Of a stretch of DNA of 46,513 nt, positions 15,391 through 24,086 are shown piece after piece. The translations under genes were made by a program, and so were the position numbers. The first letter of the stretch is position 1, and each line of letters starts with the position of its first letter. The notes below the pieces were generated by a model. It worked only from the letters and a program-made list of their open reading frames with translations. It had not been told where the DNA came from and did not search any database. The stretch comes from Treponema sp. UBA792 (GTDB lineage: Bacteria > Spirochaetota > Spirochaetia > Treponematales > Treponemataceae): contig DBIW01000003.1 in NCBI GenBank assembly GCA_002296965.1, positions 9,525 through 56,037 of the forward strand, given 5' to 3'.

Positions 15391-17691
15391 TCAGCTAAAA
15401 TCAAACACCAGACCGTTTCCGTCAAAATCCACGGAAACCTTTCCGCCGCCCGCAAGCCTTCCGAAAAGCACCTCGTCAACCAGAGGATCCGCGATTTTCT
15501 CCTCGACTATCCGTGCCATATTGCGCGCTCCGAATTCCATTGAGTATCCGGTTTCGGCAAGATAGTCAGCGCACTTTTCCGTGACATCAAGGACAACCCG
15601 GCGTTCCGCCATTCTGCGCGCAAGATTCCTTATCTCCTTTCCGCATATCATTTTTGCGGTCTCAGTTCCAATCCGGGCAAAAGGAATCACCGCATCAAGG
15701 CGGTTTCTGAATTCAGGAGGAAATTCCCTTTCCACGGCATCTGTCATCGCGCCGGAATCTCCTTTTTCCGCCCCGAATCCGATTTCCTGGCGCTCCAGGT
15801 CGCGCGCGCCCGCATTGCTTGTCATTATTATCATGCAGGAACGGAAATCGGCGCGGCGTCCCTGCGAGTCCGTCAGGGTGCCGTAATCCATCACCTGAAG
15901 AAGAACGTTGTATATATCGGGATGGGCTTTTTCAATCTCATCAAAAAGCACCACGGAATGGGGATTCCTGCGCACATCCCTTACAAGAAGTCCGCCGTCC
16001 TCAAAACCTATGTACCCCGGCGGAGAACCAATCAGCCGGCTGACGCTGTGCTTCTCCTGATATTCGCTCATGTCGTAACGGAGAAGAGGCTCACCTAAAA
16101 CACGGGCAAGCGTTCTCGCAAGTTCCGTTTTCCCGCATCCGGTCGGTCCGACAAAAAGATATGCGGCCTCCGGCTTTTCAGGATTCCGGAATCCGGCTTT
16201 TGAACGTTTCACCGCCCTGCTGACAGCCCGGACAGCGGCATCCTGGTCGAAAACCTCGGACGAAAGCCTGTCCTCAATATCCGCAAGATTTTTTATACTG
16301 TCATCTCCGGTCATCACGACAGGAATTCCGGCGATTCTAGCGGTCACCTTTCTGATTACGGCGGGCGTCACTCTCGGAACATTTTTTCCGGCCTTTGCCG
16401 CAGAATTTCCGTCAAAACCGCCCCGGCTCACAATCGAAAGATAGGCTCCGGCCTCGTCCATTATATCTATCGCCTTGTCGGGCAGCCTGCGTTCCGGAAT
16501 ACAGCGGACGGAAAGAGAGACAGCCTGCTCCAAGGCGGAAAGACTGTAGCTCACATGATGAAAATCCTCATATTTATGCCGCAGTCCTTTCAGAATTCGT
16601 ATTGTCTCCGTCCCGTCCGGCTCATTTATGTCTATTTTCTGAAAACGCCTGGAAAGCGCCTTGTCCTTCTCGAAATTCTTTGAATACTCATCGAACGTGG
16701 TTGAACCGATACAGCGGAGCTCCCCTGACGCAAGCACAGGTTTCAGCAGATTCGCCGCATCCGTCTGTGTGTTTCCGTTTGTTCCGGCGCCCATTATCAT
16801 GTGAATCTCATCTATAAAAAGAATCGCATTTTTCCTTGCCTTGAGCGCCTCCACCACAGAATGAATCCTCTCCTCGAAATCCCCGCGGAATTTAGAACCA
16901 GCAAGCAGAAGCCCAATATCCAGGCTGAAAATCTCGAATCCTTTCAGCGCATCAGGAACCTGGCCGCGGACAATCCGCTGCGCAAGTCCATAGGTGACCG
17001 CGGTTTTTCCCACTCCCGCGTCTCCGACATGAAGCGGATTGTTTTTTGTCCGCCGGCAAAGCACCTGAACCGTCCGGTCAAGCTCCTCATCTCTGCCGAC
17101 AAGCTCATCAAAAATTCCTTTCTTCGCGCCGTCCGTCAGATTCACCGTAAAACGCGCCAGCGCATTCTGCCTGTTGCCCGAATCATTCTGCGGCTGGGAG
17201 ACAGTTCCCATAGGATCTACGGTAAAATCATTTTTCTGGGCAGGCTCCGTCCTTTTAACCTTGGAAATAGCGTCAACAAGATGATTTCTGTCAACTCCGG
17301 CAGCATGCATATAATAGGAGCAGAAATTCTTCTTCTCGTCGAACATACTGACAAGAACATCAGTTATATCAAGAATATAATTTGAATTCGTGACGCAGCT
17401 GAATACAGCCCTGTTCATGACCGCCTGGAAACCGGCAGACTCGACAGGCACACGGATAAGATTCGCATCCGCATCGGGAGAAACCGTCGGCAGTTTTTTC
17501 TCAAGATAATCGGAAACTCCGGAACGCATGGCCGCGCAGTCCGCTCCGCTCTCGTAAAGGATATGACAGACATAATCATTGCGGAGCGCGGCGGCAAGAA
17601 TATGTTCGGGAGTGAGAAATTCATGCCGCGACTGCTTCGCGGAAACAAGCGAATCCGACAGAATTCTTGTAAGGACCGGAGTCAGTTTCAT
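15391..17691 (-). CDS. clpA: ATP-dependent Clp protease ATP-binding subunit ClpA
   Basis: 766 aa unfoldase that feeds proteins to ClpP. An N-domain ('FLTPEHILAAAL') binds ClpS. AAA1 has Walker A 'GDAGVGKT' and Walker B 'ILFIDEIHM'; AAA2 has 'GPTGCGKT' and 'VVLFDEIEKA'. The ClpP-docking tripeptide is present as IGF in 'ERQEIGFGAE'. There is no long middle domain, as expected for ClpA rather than ClpC or ClpB. I start at ATG 17691, with GTGAGG 8 bp upstream; an upstream in-frame TTG (17733) would overlap clpS. It is co-transcribed with clpS, 34 bp after its stop. Confidence 0.95.
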   Translation of the reverse strand: MKLTPVLTRILSDSLVSAKQSRHEFLTPEHILAAALRNDYVCHILYESGADCAAMRSGVSDYLEKKLPTVSPDADANLIRVPVESAGFQAVMNRAVFSCVTNSNYILDITDVLVSMFDEKKNFCSYYMHAAGVDRNHLVDAISKVKRTEPAQKNDFTVDPMGTVSQPQNDSGNRQNALARFTVNLTDGAKKGIFDELVGRDEELDRTVQVLCRRTKNNPLHVGDAGVGKTAVTYGLAQRIVRGQVPDALKGFEIFSLDIGLLLAGSKFRGDFEERIHSVVEALKARKNAILFIDEIHMIMGAGTNGNTQTDAANLLKPVLASGELRCIGSTTFDEYSKNFEKDKALSRRFQKIDINEPDGTETIRILKGLRHKYEDFHHVSYSLSALEQAVSLSVRCIPERRLPDKAIDIMDEAGAYLSIVSRGGFDGNSAAKAGKNVPRVTPAVIRKVTARIAGIPVVMTGDDSIKNLADIEDRLSSEVFDQDAAVRAVSRAVKRSKAGFRNPEKPEAAYLFVGPTGCGKTELARTLARVLGEPLLRYDMSEYQEKHSVSRLIGSPPGYIGFEDGGLLVRDVRRNPHSVVLFDEIEKAHPDIYNVLLQVMDYGTLTDSQGRRADFRSCMIIMTSNAGARDLERQEIGFGAEKGDSGAMTDAVEREFPPEFRNRLDAVIPFARIGTETAKMICGKEIRNLARRMAERRVVLDVTEKCADYLAETGYSMEFGARNMARIVEEKIADPLVDEVLFGRLAGGGKVSVDFDGNGLVFDFS

Positions 17692-17725
17692 CTGCCTGAC
17701 CTCACCTGATGCCGATTTTTCCTGA

Positions 17726-18034
17726 CTACTCAACTTCTATCCTCAACGGAAATCCGTTTTTCCGGGAAATTTTCACGGCGAGATCCGCCCTTGAGACCGC
17801 TATATCGTATGTGTATCTGCCTGCGATTTCCGTCCCGTTCTCATGGACTCTCATCATTATCGTCTCCGCATCGGAAGGCGATTTGTTGAACACTGAAACA
17901 AGGAGCTTGACAACAAAATCCATCGGCGTCACGTCATCATTATAGAAAACAACATTACGTTCAGGAGGAAATTCCGCCAGCGACTCATCAAGGACACCGG
18001 ACGAACTGTCCGGAAAAGTGTCTGTACCGCTCAT
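17726..18034 (-). CDS. clpS: ClpS, N-degron adaptor for ClpA
   Basis: 102 aa. ClpS hands substrates with bulky N-terminal residues to ClpA. The recognition elements are visible: 'VVFYNDDVTPMDFVV' (N-D-D and T that hold the alpha-amino group) and the His of 'MMRVHENGTEIAG'. The C-terminal beta-strand 'FPLRIEVE' closes the fold. ATG 18034 has no ribosome site and lies 8 bp after a TATATT -10 box. An upstream in-frame start (18052) would precede the predicted transcript start. Confidence 0.93.
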   Translation of the reverse strand: MSGTDTFPDSSSGVLDESLAEFPPERNVVFYNDDVTPMDFVVKLLVSVFNKSPSDAETIMMRVHENGTEIAGRYTYDIAVSRADLAVKISRKNGFPLRIEVE

Positions 18035-18042
18035 GACTATAA

Positions 18043-18072
18043 AATATAGCACATTTGCTCCGACATTTCCAA
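18043..18072 (-). promoter_or_regulatory. Leaderless-type promoter of clpS-clpA
   Basis: Minus strand: TTGGAA (18067-18072), 18 bp, TATATT (18043-18048), 8 bp, ATG. Confidence 0.55.
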
Positions 18073-18114
18073 TATTCCGCGAAAATGGCAGCGGAACAAG
18101 CGGAACAGACAGTG

Positions 18115-18143
18115 TTTAAATTCACACAAGTGTCTGATATAAT
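18115..18143 (+). promoter_or_regulatory. Leaderless-type promoter of the 18.15-kb unit
   Basis: TTTAAA (18115-18120), 17 bp, consensus TATAAT (18138-18143), 7 bp, ATG 18151. It is back to back with the clpS promoter. Confidence 0.65.
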
Positions 18144-18150
18144 ATCCGGA

Positions 18151-18984
18151 ATGGATAACCGGAAAAGAATTTTCGAGGAACTTTTCAGCCGTTACGGTAC
18201 AGTCACGCGTGCCAGGGGCTGTTTTCTGTACACAAAAAAAGGAGTCCGCATAACCGACCTGTATCAGGAAAACGGACGTGCGGTTCTCGGCTGGGGCGGC
18301 GGCGCGGCGTTCACGCGGCTTAAGAACACATTGAACCGCGGCGCGACAGGAAGCTACATCACGGAAGAAAAGCCTGGTATCGAGAAAGCCGTCGGGCTTC
18401 TGCTGAATTCAGAAAGAACCGTCCGTTTTTTTGCCACAAAAAATGACGCGGTAAAAGCATCGCTGAGATTCTCACCTGAAGGCACATCCGTCTGGATGCC
18501 CTGGAGTCCGGCCGGAACAGCATGGGAAACCGTAGAATCGGCTGTCATTGCGCCGCCTCTGCCATGGACCGACTCTCTGTACATGATTGCGGTCAGAAAA
18601 GACATCGCGGAAAAGAAATACTCCGGGACGGAAATTCCGGCGGAGATAAAGATACCGTTTCCGATTGAGGCCGCCGCCGCACGCGCGGTCTACGACATGA
18701 TCGCCGCGCTTCAGACACGCAGCGAAAAGGACTGGTTCATATACGACACGGTTCTGACAAAATACTGGACAAGAAAAGGACCGTATCTTTTTCCCAAGGT
18801 GGCGGAGGAGGATTATACAGATTTTGCGATCCACTGCCTTGACTGCGGAATTCTCGTGAATCCTGAATTCGGCTCACCCTCAATTGTTCCGTTCGGTGCG
18901 GACAGGGGCGTGTTCACGAAACTCAGGAATTCACCGTTCACAGGAAAAAAGACACAGGAGAAAACAGAATGTACGGAAAGCTGA
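18151..18984 (+). CDS. Protein of unknown function, possibly a shortened class III aminotransferase fold
   Basis: 277 aa; not recognised with confidence. The N-terminus 'RARGCFLYTKKGVRITDLY' resembles the opening of class III (ornithine-type) aminotransferases. 'FATKNDAVKASLRF' resembles their 'NSGTEAxExAxK' helix, 'PIEAAAARAVYDMI' their late helix, and 'CLDCGILVNPEF' their C-terminal domain. The segment that should hold the PLP-binding Lys is replaced by a short 'SVWMPWSPAGTAWETVESAV' stretch. If the likeness is real, this is a catalytically dead or re-purposed relative. ATG 18151 follows TATAAT by 7 bp. It heads a unit with three small genes and overlaps the next by 16 bp. Confidence 0.6.
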   Translation: MDNRKRIFEELFSRYGTVTRARGCFLYTKKGVRITDLYQENGRAVLGWGGGAAFTRLKNTLNRGATGSYITEEKPGIEKAVGLLLNSERTVRFFATKNDAVKASLRFSPEGTSVWMPWSPAGTAWETVESAVIAPPLPWTDSLYMIAVRKDIAEKKYSGTEIPAEIKIPFPIEAAAARAVYDMIAALQTRSEKDWFIYDTVLTKYWTRKGPYLFPKVAEEDYTDFAIHCLDCGILVNPEFGSPSIVPFGADRGVFTKLRNSPFTGKKTQEKTECTES

Positions 18985-19235
18985 CGGCATTACTGGCATG
19001 GGGAACGGCGGCCTTTCTCTCAATAATCATGATGAGAAAAAAGCCCCATCCGGCATGGACCGTCATGACCGCCGGGCTTATGCTTCAGTACCTGAATTCA
19101 ACGGCAGGACTGCTTGCCGCAATGGATGTAATGGAGCCGCTGTCCGCAATAAATCCGGCGCTCGGCACGGCGGCAGAATCCGCGCCGGGAATTCTTGTAG
19201 CGGCGGCGCTCATCCTTATTCTTGCAGGAAAATAA
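18969..19235 (+). CDS. Small hydrophobic membrane protein, unknown
   Basis: 88 aa with two or three hydrophobic segments (residues about 4-22, 30-52 and 70-86). 'RKKPHPAW' forms a positively charged loop after the first. AGGAG lies upstream of ATG 18969, inside the 3' end of the previous gene, so translation is probably coupled. No family is recognised. Confidence 0.65.
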   Translation: MYGKLTALLAWGTAAFLSIIMMRKKPHPAWTVMTAGLMLQYLNSTAGLLAAMDVMEPLSAINPALGTAAESAPGILVAAALILILAGK

Positions 19236-19258
19236 GACAGCAATTCCGGAGGTTTTAC

Positions 19259-19711
19259 TTGTCATCGGTAGCAGACGAATACTGGAGAGAATTCCAGAAC
19301 AGAACCGGACGCACAGAAATATCATGCTCCGGCGAGCTTGATTTTTCAGAAGGCGGAACAAAAAGCGACTGGCTTGTGTCCATGGTCATTTCGGGAACGA
19401 AAACATCGTTTTTCACAAGCTGGCCGACCTATTCAATAGACATGGAACCGCTTCCGGCCACGGGAGAAATCTACATCGTGACAGACAGGAGCGGAGAGCC
19501 GCGCTGCATAATCGAAACAGAAGCGGTCGAAATCGTTCCGTTCAACGAAGTGACATGGGAAATGGCGCGGACGGAAGGCGAGGATGCGGATCTTGAGGAA
19601 TGGCGCGCAAGGCACCGGGAGGAACTTGAGGACGAAGGCGCAGTTGTCGGCTTTGAATTCTCACCGGACATAAAGCTTGTCTTCCAGAAATTCAGCGTGA
19701 TATACCGGTAA
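19259..19711 (+). CDS. ASCH-domain protein (TTG start)
   Basis: 150 aa, read from the TTG at 19259, which has CCGGAGG 6-7 bp upstream; the long open frame further 5' is out of context. 'VSMVISGTKTSFFTSWP' fits the conserved GxK(T/S)xT element of ASCH domains, and 'IIETEAVEIVPFNEVTWEMA' with 'HREELEDEGAV' follows the usual pattern. ASCH proteins bind RNA or modified nucleosides, and some are N4-acetylcytidine amidohydrolases; the activity here is unknown. It is third in the 18.15-kb unit. Confidence 0.75.
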   Translation: MSSVADEYWREFQNRTGRTEISCSGELDFSEGGTKSDWLVSMVISGTKTSFFTSWPTYSIDMEPLPATGEIYIVTDRSGEPRCIIETEAVEIVPFNEVTWEMARTEGEDADLEEWRARHREELEDEGAVVGFEFSPDIKLVFQKFSVIYR

Positions 19712-19784
19712 AACCGTTACTGCCGGCCGGAAAAAATCCGATTTTTAAAAAGCTTTTCAGAATTTTATTTTCAGGAGGAAAATC

Positions 19785-20198
19785 ATGGAAACAAAAAGAA
19801 GGACATTGGGAACAACTGTACTCCAGCTTGCGCTGGGACTGCTGTTCATCGTCAGCGGAATCTGGACGCTCCAGAGCGGAAACGGAGATGAAGTCGCAGG
19901 AGCAATCCGCTCCATCTTTTCAGGAGATGCCGCCAAAATTCTGTGCATTGTATTCGGCATAATCGAAATCCTTGCGGGAGCATTTCTGCTTCTGCGCCTT
20001 TTTGTGCCGCTTGCGACGAACATAGACACGCTGCTTCTGCTCATAATCATGATCTGCTGGATTGCATGTATTGTTCTGGTTGACTTTATAGGAAGCAAAG
20101 GCATCTTAAAAAGCCTTGACGGAGATTTTCTCGCATATCTCAACAGGCTTGCGCGTCATCTTCTGATTCTCGGCGCGCTTATAAAGGTCAGGTTCTGA
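19785..20198 (+). CDS. Small four-helix membrane protein, unknown
   Basis: 137 aa with four hydrophobic helices ('LQLALGLLFIVSGIWTL', 'ILCIVFGIIEILAGAFLLL', 'LLLLIIMICWIACIVLV', 'HLLILGALIKV'). The layout recalls DoxX/DUF-type small membrane proteins, but no diagnostic motif is seen. A strong AGGAGG (19773-19778) precedes ATG 19785. It ends before a bidirectional terminator shared with rny. Confidence 0.65.
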   Translation: METKRRTLGTTVLQLALGLLFIVSGIWTLQSGNGDEVAGAIRSIFSGDAAKILCIVFGIIEILAGAFLLLRLFVPLATNIDTLLLLIIMICWIACIVLVDFIGSKGILKSLDGDFLAYLNRLARHLLILGALIKVRF

Positions 20199-20209
20199 CA
20201 GCAGCCCGG

Positions 20210-20236
20210 AAAAAGGCGGACCCGATTCAGTCCGCC
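20210..20236 (-). terminator. Second, tandem terminator after rny
   Basis: GGCGGAC (20215-20221) pairs with GTCCGCC (20230-20236). On the minus strand the hairpin is followed by five T (20210-20214). It backs up the terminator at 20265-20315. Confidence 0.6.
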
Positions 20237-20264
20237 ATGCAGCCTGCGCTGAATTTCCGGATAC

Positions 20265-20315
20265 AAAAAAACAGCTTTTCACCTTATGCCTCCGGCTGAT
20301 GAAAAGCTGTTTTTT
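20265..20315. terminator. Bidirectional terminator between convergent units
   Basis: ACAGCTTTTCA (20271-20281) pairs with TGAAAAGCTGT (20300-20310) around an 18-base loop, with an A-run before and a T-run after. It serves both the plus-strand unit and rny. Confidence 0.9.
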
Positions 20316-20334
20316 ATCGGAAAAGACGGATTCC

Positions 20335-21864
20335 TTATCTTGCGTATTCCACGATACGTGTCTCGCGGATCATAGTAAGCCTGATTCTTCCCGGATAACG
20401 CAGATCCGATTCTATCTGCTTGGCTATATTTCTGGCAAGTCCCTTCACATCGCTGTCCGGAATCTTCTCGTTGTTCACAAGGATTCTCAGCTCACGGCCC
20501 GCCTGAATCGCATAAGCCTTCTCGACGCCCTGGAAAGATTCCGCAATCGACTCAAGGTTCTCAAGACGTTTCACGTAATTGTCTATAGTCTCGCGCCTTG
20601 CGCCCGGACGCGCCGCCGAAATCGCATCCGCAATCTGGACAATCACAGCCTCTATGCTGCCGGCCTCGACATCATTATGATGGGCCGCAATAGCATTCAC
20701 AATCCTAGCGTCCTCGCCCATCTTGCGCGCCATTTCAGCACCGACCTCAGCATGGTTCTGGTCGCTGTCGTTCTCGGCTCCCTTGCCTATATCGTGAAGA
20801 ACAGCAGCCCTTTTGGCAAGCTCCCTGTTGGCTCCGATTTCAGCGGCAATCATTGAGGCCGCCATCGCAACTTCCTTGGAGTGCATAAGGACGTTCTGGC
20901 CATAGCTCGTCCTGAAATAAAGCCGTCCCAACGCACGGATTCCGTCCGTACTCATGTTGTGAATTCCAAGATCGAACAGGGCGCGCTCGCCCTCCTCGTA
21001 AATCTTGTTCTGAACCTCATGGGTGACCTTCTGAACAATCTCCTCAATTCTGGCCGGATGAATCCGTCCGTCCGAGATAAGGCGTTCTAGCGACTCTTTC
21101 GCTATCTCCTTGCGGACAGGATCGAAACATGAAATCACGACGGCTTCAGGCGTGTCATCAATAATGATGTCAACTCCGGTGAGGGTTTCAAGCGTCCTGA
21201 TGTTCCGCCCCTCGCGTCCTATGATACGGCCCTTCATCTCGTCACTCGGAAGAGAGACCGTGGCGACAGTTATATCGCCGGTTATCTCCGGAGCGATTCT
21301 CTGGATTGTCGTGACAAGCACATCCTTCGCCTTTTTCTCGGCTGTAAGCTGCGCCTCCTGCTCAATCTTGTTTATCAGAACCTGAGCATCATGGCGGGCC
21401 TCGTTCTCAAGATTCCTGATGATAAGATCCTTCGCCTCCTGAGCCGAAAGCCCGGAAATCCGCTCCAGCTCCTGACGGTAAAGCTCTTCCTGTCTGGAAA
21501 TGGCCTCTTCCCGGCGGAGCATCGAGCTCTGCCTGTCGGCAAGCATCTTCTCATTCTTGTCATATTCAGCCGCACGCTGGTCAAGAAGCTCTTCCTTTTT
21601 GTTCACCCTTGACTCATAGCGCTGAATCTCAGCCCTACGTTCCCTATTCTCCCTCTCCTGCTGATTACGTTCCCGAATGAGTTCATCTTTTGCATTCAAT
21701 AAAATTTCTTTTTTCTGTGCTTCAGCTTCTCTTATAGCGTCCTGTTTTACACGTTCTGCTTTCTGTTCTGATGCAGACAATTGAATTCTGGCATAAAGCC
21801 ATCGAATAATCCATCCAAGAACAATTCCTAAGACAGGGAGAATTATGAATAATATACTCCGCAT
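20335..21864 (-). CDS. rny: Ribonuclease Y
   Basis: 509 aa membrane-anchored endoribonuclease that starts bulk mRNA decay. An N-terminal membrane helix ('ILFIILPVLGIVLGWII') is followed by a long charged coiled coil (about 30-190), a KH domain ('IIGREGRNIRTLETLTGVD') and an HD phosphodiesterase domain with 'AAVLHDIGKG' as the metal site. The start ATG 21864 has AGGAG 5 bp upstream; longer frames run into the promoter. It has its own promoter (21899-21927) although lptB lies just upstream on the same strand. Confidence 0.95.
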   Translation of the reverse strand: MRSILFIILPVLGIVLGWIIRWLYARIQLSASEQKAERVKQDAIREAEAQKKEILLNAKDELIRERNQQERENRERRAEIQRYESRVNKKEELLDQRAAEYDKNEKMLADRQSSMLRREEAISRQEELYRQELERISGLSAQEAKDLIIRNLENEARHDAQVLINKIEQEAQLTAEKKAKDVLVTTIQRIAPEITGDITVATVSLPSDEMKGRIIGREGRNIRTLETLTGVDIIIDDTPEAVVISCFDPVRKEIAKESLERLISDGRIHPARIEEIVQKVTHEVQNKIYEEGERALFDLGIHNMSTDGIRALGRLYFRTSYGQNVLMHSKEVAMAASMIAAEIGANRELAKRAAVLHDIGKGAENDSDQNHAEVGAEMARKMGEDARIVNAIAAHHNDVEAGSIEAVIVQIADAISAARPGARRETIDNYVKRLENLESIAESFQGVEKAYAIQAGRELRILVNNEKIPDSDVKGLARNIAKQIESDLRYPGRIRLTMIRETRIVEYAR

Positions 21865-21898
21865 AATATCTCCTATATTATAGAATAGTTCAGCGTAC

Positions 21899-21927
21899 AT
21901 AATATCGAATAGAGTTCTGATTGTCAA
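21899..21927 (-). promoter_or_regulatory. Promoter of rny
   Basis: Minus strand: TTGACA (21922-21927), 17 bp, TATTAT (21899-21904). It gives a leader of roughly 30 nt with a normal Shine-Dalgarno, unlike the leaderless units. Confidence 0.75.
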
Positions 21928-21990
21928 ATTGGAAATAATGAGAATTCAATAATATGAGACAAAAAACAGGAAACGGACGAAAAAGCAAAG

Positions 21991-22767
21991 TCACATAGAA
22001 AAATCCTTGCCAAGATAAATCTCACGTGCGGTCTCGGAATTCAGAATCTCATCCCGATGCCCCTGAATCATTATCGTTCCGTTGCTCACGATTATCGCAC
22101 GGTCCGTAATCTCAAGCGTATCGCGGACATTGTGGTCAGTTATCAGAATTCCGATTCCGCGCTTTGACAGAAGCCTTATCATCGACTTTATGTCCGCAAC
22201 CGCAATCGGATCTATTCCGGCGAAAGGCTCGTCAAGAAGAAGGAATTTCGGCTCAACCGCAAGGGAGCGTGCAATCTCTGTTCTTCTGCGCTCGCCGCCG
22301 GAAAGCGTGTACGCCTGCTGCCTGCGTATTCTTCCGATAGAGAATTCCTCTATCAGATCCTCAAGCTGCTGCTTTTTCTGCCTGTATGAAAGGTCCCGGC
22401 GCGTCTCAAGAATTGACCAGATGTTCTCCTCGACCGTGAATTTTCTGAAGACCGAAGGCTCCTGCGGAAGATAGGAAATTCCGAGTCTCGCGCGCTTGTA
22501 CATCGGCAGCGGAGTGATGCATTTGTCGTCAAGAAAAACATCCCCGCTTGTCGGTTTGTAAAATCCGACGACCATATAAAAAGTGGTAGTCTTTCCGGCT
22601 CCGTTCGGCCCCAGCAGACCGAGAACCTCTCCGACCTTCATGGAAAAATCAATGCCGCGCACAACCTGCTTCCGTCCGAATGACTTGTAAAGGCTCGTCA
22701 CGCGCAGAACGTGCTCCTTATTTCCGGAGTCTGAATTTGCGTTTTCGTTTTTTTCTTCCATAAACAA
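21991..22767 (-). CDS. lptB: LptB, ATPase of the lipopolysaccharide-type export ABC transporter
   Basis: 258 aa. Walker A 'GPNGAGKTTTFYMVVGFYKP', signature 'LSGGERRRTEIAR', Walker B 'FLLLDEPFAGIDPIAV' and switch His 'LITDHNVRDTLEI' match LptB closely. It powers extraction of outer-membrane lipid from the inner membrane. The TTG at 22767 has GGAG 8 bp upstream and may be the start; ATG 22761 is two codons in. It follows an lptA-like gene by 15 bp. The permease partners LptF/LptG are not in this window. Confidence 0.93.
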   Translation of the reverse strand: MFMEEKNENANSDSGNKEHVLRVTSLYKSFGRKQVVRGIDFSMKVGEVLGLLGPNGAGKTTTFYMVVGFYKPTSGDVFLDDKCITPLPMYKRARLGISYLPQEPSVFRKFTVEENIWSILETRRDLSYRQKKQQLEDLIEEFSIGRIRRQQAYTLSGGERRRTEIARSLAVEPKFLLLDEPFAGIDPIAVADIKSMIRLLSKRGIGILITDHNVRDTLEITDRAIIVSNGTIMIQGHRDEILNSETAREIYLGKDFSM

Positions 22768-22782
22768 TAAGAATTCTCCAAC

Positions 22783-23535
22783 TCAAAAGTGGTTTTCCGG
22801 GGCGGCGGAATCAGCTCCGTCAGGAATCTCAGAATCATCCTGTTCCGGAGGGACGGCCATCCCGGAGGGCTGACCATCAGCATCGGGCGGAAGGTCATTT
22901 TTCTCAGTTTCCGACCGGGACTCCTTTCTGTCGGTTATGGAACCGCGGACATTTCCGTCAAGAGAAATTTCCTGCGTGTCAATATCAAGGGTTATGTGCT
23001 GCGCCCTGAACACATCTGAATCCTGCTTTATCTTGGCATTGCCGGAAAGGTCAAGCAGCTGATTCTTCTTGTTGTATACGGCGAACGAGCCGGTGCAGAC
23101 ATTGCTTTCCTGGACAATGTTCACCTCAACCTGGAGAACTGCTATGTCCGTATTCTGATTGTACTCGACGGACTGCGCCTTTGCCCTTACACCGTTCTCG
23201 ACATCGGTCATATCCACATCGCCACGGAGAGCGGCGACCTTTGTCTCCCTGTCGTAATCCATCTGCGAGCAGACAAAATCAAGTCCCGCCTCCGAATTCT
23301 TTCCCTTCACCATGCCGGAAGCCTTTATGTAGCGGTAGCCGTCGCCGGAAAGCTCTATCGAATCCGCGTAGATTTCCATTGATTCCGTAAGTATGTATGC
23401 GTTTCCGTTCAGGCGGGTAACCGTACTTTTTTCACCTGTCTGACCGGTCATGGACGCCGCGGAAAAAGCGATTTTCTCCGGAAAAAGCGGAAGCGCGAGA
23501 AAAACTGCGGAGGCAGCAAGCAAAATTCTTCTCAT
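22783..23535 (-). CDS. lptA: LptA/OstA-like periplasmic lipid-transport protein
   Basis: 250 aa. A signal peptide (residues 1 to about 25) is followed by OstA-type beta-jellyroll repeats: 'TESMEIYADSIELSGDGYRY', 'CSQMDYDRETKVAALRGDV', 'AQSVEYNQNTDIAVLQ' and 'AQHITLDIDTQEISLDGNV'. LptA forms the periplasmic bridge between inner and outer membrane. The last ~50 residues are acidic, Pro-rich and probably disordered, an extension not usual in LptA. The start overlaps the stop of the lptC-like gene (ATGA). Confidence 0.85.
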   Translation of the reverse strand: MRRILLAASAVFLALPLFPEKIAFSAASMTGQTGEKSTVTRLNGNAYILTESMEIYADSIELSGDGYRYIKASGMVKGKNSEAGLDFVCSQMDYDRETKVAALRGDVDMTDVENGVRAKAQSVEYNQNTDIAVLQVEVNIVQESNVCTGSFAVYNKKNQLLDLSGNAKIKQDSDVFRAQHITLDIDTQEISLDGNVRGSITDRKESRSETEKNDLPPDADGQPSGMAVPPEQDDSEIPDGADSAAPENHF

Positions 23536-24086
23536 TCTGTTTCTATGGAGCCTGACACGCTTCCGGTGAACATGAATCTGCCGCTCACTCCGCTGGCGGA
23601 AAATCCGCTGCCGGTTATGACGGTTCCATCTTTTTCTATTCTCACAGTATCAGAGGCCCGCGAACCTATCAGCTGCTCGCTCTTGGCATTCCATTTCAGA
23701 CGCTCCGCAGACACATTCGTGCTGTTCTTTCTGCTGAACAGGTTTATGCCGCCATACAACCCGTAAATTTCAGAATCAGTGTCCGCATGGAGATAATCGC
23801 AGGAGCCTTCGGTCTCAGGCTCGCCGTCATCATTGAAGGCGACAAACGCGACATCCTGCGCATAGGATGACGGGGAATCCTTGTACTGCTCGATTGTTCC
23901 GGCCGTCAGCTCGACGCTCCGCAGATTGTCCCTGTAACGGCGCATCTTTGCGTCCGAAAACACGAATTCCGGAGTCGAGTCGGTCACGACCGGAACCGTC
24001 TCATAACGGAGCGAGCATCCTGACATTAACAGAATCTGAATTCCTGCCGCGAAAAACAGAATCCGCCGGCCGACACATCTATTCAC
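23532..24086 (-). CDS. lptC: LptC-like lipoprotein
   Basis: 184 aa from a GTG at 24086 with GGAG 9 bp upstream; it overlaps the pyrG stop by 8 bp. The N-terminus 'RILFFAAGIQILLMSGC' is a lipoprotein signal with a relaxed, spirochaete-type lipobox. The rest is beta-rich with OstA/LptC-like repeats ('AEQ/AERLKWNAKSEQLIG' style near residue 130 and 'RIEKDGTVITGSGFSAS'). LptC normally links the LptBFG complex to LptA. The identity rests largely on position before lptA-lptB. Confidence 0.7.
   Translation of the reverse strand: MNRCVGRRILFFAAGIQILLMSGCSLRYETVPVVTDSTPEFVFSDAKMRRYRDNLRSVELTAGTIEQYKDSPSSYAQDVAFVAFNDDGEPETEGSCDYLHADTDSEIYGLYGGINLFSRKNSTNVSAERLKWNAKSEQLIGSRASDTVRIEKDGTVITGSGFSASGVSGRFMFTGSVSGSIETE

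Noticed and set aside
16801..17385. 194-codon plus-strand open frame
   Set aside because: It lies wholly antisense to clpA, whose AAA motifs are unbroken.
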